Source: Halosegnis rubeus (lineage in GTDB: Archaea; Halobacteriota; Halobacteria; Halobacteriales; Haloarculaceae). Taken from it: a stretch of 64,000 bases of DNA. The stretch covers positions 248,001-312,000 of the forward strand of contig NZ_QJOW01000002.1 of assembly GCF_009184545.1 (NCBI RefSeq), read 5' to 3'. The notes below the pieces were generated by a model, which did no database searches, was not told the origin of the DNA, and saw only the letters and a list, made by a program, of their open reading frames with translations. The first letter of the stretch is position 1; each line of letters opens with the position of its first letter. A program made the position numbers and the translations under genes. Of the stretch, positions 60,266-64,000 are shown piece by piece.

Positions 60266-60320
60266 AGTGTCGTGGGGTCGCGGGCTGACCTTTTTGCCGC
60301 CGCCGCACCTGATTTCGAGT

Positions 60321-60758
60321 ATGCTCTCGGTCAGTGAAACCGTCGCCATCGACGCCCCGCTCTCGGACGTGTTCGCGTACATGGACGACCCGCACAACCA
60401 GGCCGAAATCACGCCGTCGCTGTCGGACGTACGCAGCGTCGAGGACCGCGGCGACGACGGGAAGCGACTCGATTACACGTACACGATGGCCGGCGTCTCG
60501 CTGGACGGCACGCTGGAGACCACGACGTACGAGCCGGAGTCCCGCGTCGTGTTCGACATGGTCGAAGGGCCGCTGTCGGGCGAACTGACGTGGGAGTTCG
60601 AGACGACCGACGACGGGACGCGTGTCACCTACAGCGCCTCGTACGAACTGCCGTCCTCGGTGCTCGAAGCCGTCGTCCGTCCCTTCGCCGAACGCTACAA
60701 CGAACGCGAACTGGAGACGGCCCTCCAGAACCTGAAGACGCGACTGGAGTCGGCGTAG
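60321..60758 (+). CDS. SRPBCC (START-like) family protein
   Basis: 145 residues. SETVAIDAPLSDVFAYMDDP, HNQAEITPSLSDVRSVEDRG, TYTMAGVSLDGTLETTTYEP and RVTYSASYELPSSVLEAVVR define the helix-grip fold with its hydrophobic pocket. It probably binds a lipid or other hydrophobic small molecule. It stands alone, facing the PNPOx gene. Confidence 0.87.
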   Translation: MLSVSETVAIDAPLSDVFAYMDDPHNQAEITPSLSDVRSVEDRGDDGKRLDYTYTMAGVSLDGTLETTTYEPESRVVFDMVEGPLSGELTWEFETTDDGTRVTYSASYELPSSVLEAVVRPFAERYNERELETALQNLKTRLESA

Positions 60759-60904
60759 GCCAACACTTTCGGCGACAGCCGGTGACACACATCACGTGAC
60801 CGACCCGTCGCCATTCGTTGACGACGGCCGTCACGCTCGGTGCGGCGATTGAGTGACGGCCCGCGACCGGTACGAATACCCGTCCCCGTCGCAGAGGATG
60901 GACA

Positions 60905-62176
60905 ATGAGTTCGAGTGGAGCCGACCCGGCAGCGCGCGCACGCGAGGAGTTGGGCTACTCGCGGTGGTGGCTCATCGTCGCCGCGGCGGGCGCGATGGGC
61001 GTCATCAGCCCGTATCAGTACGTCTGGTCCTCTATCGAGGGGCCGCTCGCGACGGATTTTGGCGTTGAGCCGGCCGTCCTCGCCCCGATTTTCACCGTCT
61101 TCGTCATCTTACAGGCCGGCTCGCAGTTCCCGGTCGGCTGGTGGCGCGACCGCCACGGGCCGAGACGAATTACCACGCTCGCCGCCCTGCTCGCCGGTGG
61201 CGGCTACGTCGGCTTAGCGTACGCGACGGCCGTCTGGCAGCTGTATCTCTTCTACGCGCTCGGGGCTGTCGGCGTCGGTATCGTCTACACCGTCTCGGTC
61301 AACACGGCGCTGAAGTGGTTTCCAGACCGGCGGGGACTGACGACCGGCGTCGGAACGATGGCCTTCGCCGGCGGCTCGGCGCTGTTCGTCCCCTACGTCC
61401 GGGCGAACGAGACCGTCGGGGCCTACAGCGAGGTACTCCGGAACATGGGCATCCTCATCGGCCTGCTCGTGTTGGTGGCCGCGGTAGTCATCCGTGACCC
61501 GCCGACCGAGTGGCAGACCCGAGACGAGGAAAGCGACACGACGAGGAGCCGTCCCCACCAGTTCACGTGGCGCGAGACGCTCCGGACGTGGCAGTTTTGG
61601 GTGATGTACGCGATGTTCATCGCCGTGAGCGGAGCTGGGCTGATGGTGACCGCACAGGTGGTCTCCTTCGCTGAGGCGACGAACCTGGCCGACCGCATCC
61701 GAATTCTGGGAGCGAGTCTCGACACCGCGACCCTGTCGGCGACCGTGCTCCCCGTCGCCGCGGGCGTCGGTCGACTCGTCATGGGTGAGTTCTCCGACCG
61801 GTTCGAGCGCCGGCGGATGATGGCCGTCTCCTTTCTGCTGTGTGGAATCGGCGTCGCCGGGCTGGTGTACGCTGCCAGCGCCGGCGCGCCCACGCTCTTC
61901 GTCGCCAGCGTCGTCCTCGCGGTGTTCTTCTGGAGTCCCCAGTACACTCTCTTTCCCAGTATCGTCGGCGAGTACTACGGCCTGACACACTCTTCTTCGA
62001 ACTACGCGCTGTTGTACTCGGGGAAGATGTGGGGCGGCGTCTTCGGTGGTGCCGTCGTGGCGTGGCTCGTCACCCGGACCGGTTGGTACACCGCGTTCGG
62101 TCTCGGTGGGGTGCTCGCGATGGCTGCCGGACTCACCGCGCTCCTGCTCCGGCCGCCGACCCAACCGACGGAGTAG
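60905..62176 (+). CDS. MFS transporter, OFA (oxalate/formate antiporter) type
   Basis: 423 residues, 12 helices. The loop after helix 2 is VGWWRDRHGPRRITTLAALL (the MFS G-x-x-x-D/R-x-G-x-R motif). ALKWFPDRRGLTTGVGTMAF between helices 4 and 5 is the OFA-family signature, and the second-half loop is MGEFSDRFERRRMMAVSFLL. C-terminal MWGGVFGGAVVAWLVTRTGW. It moves a small carboxylate across the membrane; the ligand is unknown. Confidence 0.85.
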   Translation: MSSSGADPAARAREELGYSRWWLIVAAAGAMGVISPYQYVWSSIEGPLATDFGVEPAVLAPIFTVFVILQAGSQFPVGWWRDRHGPRRITTLAALLAGGGYVGLAYATAVWQLYLFYALGAVGVGIVYTVSVNTALKWFPDRRGLTTGVGTMAFAGGSALFVPYVRANETVGAYSEVLRNMGILIGLLVLVAAVVIRDPPTEWQTRDEESDTTRSRPHQFTWRETLRTWQFWVMYAMFIAVSGAGLMVTAQVVSFAEATNLADRIRILGASLDTATLSATVLPVAAGVGRLVMGEFSDRFERRRMMAVSFLLCGIGVAGLVYAASAGAPTLFVASVVLAVFFWSPQYTLFPSIVGEYYGLTHSSSNYALLYSGKMWGGVFGGAVVAWLVTRTGWYTAFGLGGVLAMAAGLTALLLRPPTQPTE

Positions 62177-62187
62177 AAAACCCACAG

Positions 62188-62195
62188 TTATATTT
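62188..62195 (+). promoter_or_regulatory. TATA box of the methyltransferase gene
   Basis: TTATATTT centred 27 nt before ATG 62218, predicting a leaderless transcript. It also lies just after the stop of the transporter gene, so the two are separate transcripts. Confidence 0.6.
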
Positions 62196-62217
62196 CTACG
62201 CACAAGTATTACTGAGT

Positions 62218-63372
62218 ATGCCAAACGACTCACGGCAGATTCCGACGACACACATCGGTAGCCTCCCGCGTCCCCCGGAACTGCTCGACCTCCTGAAACG
62301 GCGACAAGACGGCGAGCAGGTGGACGAACAAGAGTGGGCCGAGACGGTACGCGAGGCGACCGAGACGGTCGTCCGGCGGCAGGTCGACGCCGGTATCGAC
62401 ATCGCCAACGGCGGCGAACAGCCCCGCGTCTCGTTCAACTGGTACGTGAAAAACCGGCTCAGCGGTATCGAGGGGACCGAGACCACGGCGCTGTGGGCCG
62501 ACCTGCAGGACTACCCCGAGTACGCCGACGAGACGTTCACCACCGACGTACTCGACCTCTCCGAGCATCCGGTCGTCACCGGGCCACTCGAGTACACCGG
62601 CCGCGAGGAGGCCGAGACCGAACTCGCCGTCTTCGAGGACGCGCTCGACGCGACCGGCGCGACGTTCGACGACACGTTCGTCACGAGCGCCTCGCCGAGC
62701 GTGGTCACCGCCACGCACGTCGACGAGCACTACGGCGACTACGAGGAGTATCTGTTCGCCGCCGCCGACGCGATGCAGACTGAGTACGGACTGCTCGCCG
62801 AGGCCGGCTACACCCTCCAGATCGACGCCCCCGAATTGCTCACCGTCGGCCAGACCGACGCCTACGCCGACGCCTCGCTGGAGGAAATCAAGCAGGCCAG
62901 CCGACTCCACGTCGAGGCGCTCAACGACGCGCTGGAGAACGTCCCCGCCGAACAGGTGCGGCTCCACACCTGTTGGGGGAGCTACGAGGGACCGGGCCAC
63001 CGCGACACCGACCTCGCGGAGATGTTACCTATCCTGTACGAGGCCGACATCACGGGTCTCAGTGTCGAACAGGCGAACCACCGCCACCAACACGAGTACC
63101 GCGCCTTCGCCGAACACCCCGTCCCCGACGGGTGGACGCTGATTCCGGGCGTCGTCGACGTGAAGACGAACATCATCGACCACCCCGAGACAATCGCCGA
63201 CCGGCTCGAACGGGTCGCCGACGCCGTCGACGACGACACGCCACTCGTCGCCGCACCGGACTGCGGCTTCGGCACACAAGCCGGACTCGGCATGGTCAGT
63301 CCCGAAATCGCGTGGGCGAAACTGGAGGCGCTCGACGAGGGGGCCGCCATCGCGAGCGGGCGTCTCGCCTGA
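62218..63372 (+). CDS. MetE-like cobalamin-independent methyltransferase
   Basis: 384 residues from MPNDSRQIPTTHIGSLPRPP; the longer frame upstream lies inside the transporter gene. The motifs TTHIGSLPRP, ANGGEQPRVSFNWYVKNRLS, LHTCWGSYEGPGHRDTDLAE and LVAAPDCGFGTQAGLGMV carry the zinc ligands (His/Cys pairs in HTCWGS and APDCGFG) of the MetE C-terminal-type fold. Single-domain versions resemble YxjG and related methyltransferases. It could make methionine or use another thiol acceptor. Confidence 0.85.
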   Translation: MPNDSRQIPTTHIGSLPRPPELLDLLKRRQDGEQVDEQEWAETVREATETVVRRQVDAGIDIANGGEQPRVSFNWYVKNRLSGIEGTETTALWADLQDYPEYADETFTTDVLDLSEHPVVTGPLEYTGREEAETELAVFEDALDATGATFDDTFVTSASPSVVTATHVDEHYGDYEEYLFAAADAMQTEYGLLAEAGYTLQIDAPELLTVGQTDAYADASLEEIKQASRLHVEALNDALENVPAEQVRLHTCWGSYEGPGHRDTDLAEMLPILYEADITGLSVEQANHRHQHEYRAFAEHPVPDGWTLIPGVVDVKTNIIDHPETIADRLERVADAVDDDTPLVAAPDCGFGTQAGLGMVSPEIAWAKLEALDEGAAIASGRLA

Positions 63373-63413
63373 GCCGGGGCAACGGTTATGTGTCTCTCCG
63401 TTCTGTTGTCACT

Positions 63414-64000
63414 ATGCAGACGCGCCGCAGACTCCTCCAGACGGCCGGCGTCACGGCTTCTTTCCTGCTTGCGGGCTGTAGCAGCGACGAGCCGACGGCG
63501 ACCGAGACCGACACGTCGACGGAGACGCCGACAGATACGGAGACAGCGAGTCCGACGCCCGCTGGACCGACCGCCGTCGCACTGCGCGACCGCACCCGCG
63601 CGTACGTCGAACGTCTCGTCGACGGCGAGTACACGACGGCGATCGAGGAGTACGAGTACACCGACGCCGTCACACAGCAGCTAGACGCTGCGACGCTCGA
63701 GTCCGTCTGGACGACACAGACCGAGGGACTCGGCGAGTACGTCGAAATCGCGACCGTTCAGTCGGCCACCCAGCAGGAGTTTCTCGTCACCGACGCGGTG
63801 GTCAGATTCACCGGCGGTCGGGTAATCATCCGACTGGTCTACGACGACGCCGGCCGGATCGCTGGCATCCAGTTCCCCAGCGCGGGGACGTACAGCCCAC
63901 CGGCGTACGCCGACACCAGCGCGTTCACCGCGCAGTCGCTTTCGCTCGATACCGGCGACGGCTGCACCCTGCCGGCCGAACTCACCCTCCCGACTGGGGA
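63414..64000 (+). CDS. Lipoprotein with DUF3887-like domain, probable hydrolase start (partial)
   Basis: 195 residues, cut by the right edge. MQTRRRLLQTAGVTASFLLA, then GCSSDEPT: a twin-arginine-like region and lipobox LAGC. A T/E-rich linker leads to a ~110-residue alpha+beta domain (RAYVERLVDGEYTTAIEEYE, QQEFLVTDAVVRFTGGRVII). The last bases code GDGCTLPAELTLPTG, the type of beta strand that opens alpha/beta hydrolase domains. The rest of the gene lies outside the window. Confidence 0.72.
   Translation, partial: MQTRRRLLQTAGVTASFLLAGCSSDEPTATETDTSTETPTDTETASPTPAGPTAVALRDRTRAYVERLVDGEYTTAIEEYEYTDAVTQQLDAATLESVWTTQTEGLGEYVEIATVQSATQQEFLVTDAVVRFTGGRVIIRLVYDDAGRIAGIQFPSAGTYSPPAYADTSAFTAQSLSLDTGDGCTLPAELTLPTG

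Noticed and set aside
61840-62217. In-frame upstream extension of the MetE-like gene
   Set aside because: Lies inside the transporter gene; a TATA box 27 nt before ATG 62218 fixes the start.
1-64000. CRISPR arrays, rRNA genes, integrases, toxin-antitoxin pairs
   Set aside because: No spaced direct repeats, rRNA motifs or recombinase genes were found; the short XRE gene pairs with a membrane protein, not a toxin.

Overview
This window is a 64 kb piece of a haloarchaeal chromosome (class Halobacteria). The evidence is high GC content, strongly acidic proteins, leaderless archaeal promoters with TATA boxes about 27 nt before the start codon, a TFIIB-type transcription factor, a Cdc48-type AAA ATPase, aIF5A, an intron-bearing elongator tRNA-Met, and a complete set of late bacterioruberin genes. 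The genus cannot be fixed from the sequence alone.

Layout. 1-4.5 kb: the 3' end of a class II ribonucleotide reductase, a membrane-anchored sulfite-oxidase-like protein, a 38-residue zinc-ribbon protein, a TVP38-family membrane protein and two conserved haloarchaeal proteins. 4.55-9.2 kb: tRNA-Met with an intron, then a four-gene operon on the minus strand (exported adhesion-like protein, ABC ATPase, two FtsX-like permeases). 9.3-18.8 kb: mostly housekeeping and small genes, including a zinc alcohol dehydrogenase, an XRE/DUF2178-type regulator pair with a palindromic operator, an acyl-CoA thioesterase, an S66 peptidase, a frameshifted HTH/membrane-protein pair, a fumarylacetoacetate-hydrolase protein, an SRAP (HMCES) protein and an archaeal ornithine cyclodeaminase-family protein. 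18.9-23.2 kb: phytoene synthase facing cruF-lyeJ-crtD, the C50 carotenoid pathway. 23.3-36.5 kb: aminotransferase, aIF5A with agmatinase, Nif3, lipoprotein, ZIP transporter, SDR, ABC1 kinase, Hsp20, homoserine kinase, Cdc48, TFB and RNase HI. 36.9-37.45 kb: a non-coding stretch holding the relic of an IS200/IS605-type (tnpB) element. 37.4-43.1 kb: pyrophosphatase, small genes, tRNA-Ser(CGA) with a partial copy of its 3' end nearby, a truncated KaiC/RadA-like gene and a LOV-PAS sensor kinase.

43.1-53.4 kb is the most interesting block. Six proteins carry pilin-like N-termini (basic/acidic ERGQ-type leader followed by one hydrophobic helix). Five of them form a tightly overlapping minus-strand operon that ends next to a DUF58-centred operon (transmembrane transglutaminase-like tail protein, membrane protein, DUF58, multi-helix membrane protein). 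One pilin-like protein is 869 residues long and carries PKD domains and a calcium-loop beta-propeller-like tail. I infer a cell-surface or secretion apparatus whose parts are matured together; its function is not known from the sequence. 53.4-64 kb: iron-type alcohol dehydrogenase ending on an IS605-type end, lipid kinase, 7TM histidine kinase, small proteins, a PQQ-type sugar dehydrogenase broken by an in-frame TAG, PNPOx-like and SRPBCC proteins, an OFA-type MFS transporter, a MetE-like methyltransferase and the start of a lipoprotein hydrolase.

Four genes look damaged (two frameshifts, one nonsense codon, one 5' truncation). Many convergent pairs share their stop codons in a 4-nt overlap. 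No rRNA, CRISPR array, complete transposase or integrase was seen.
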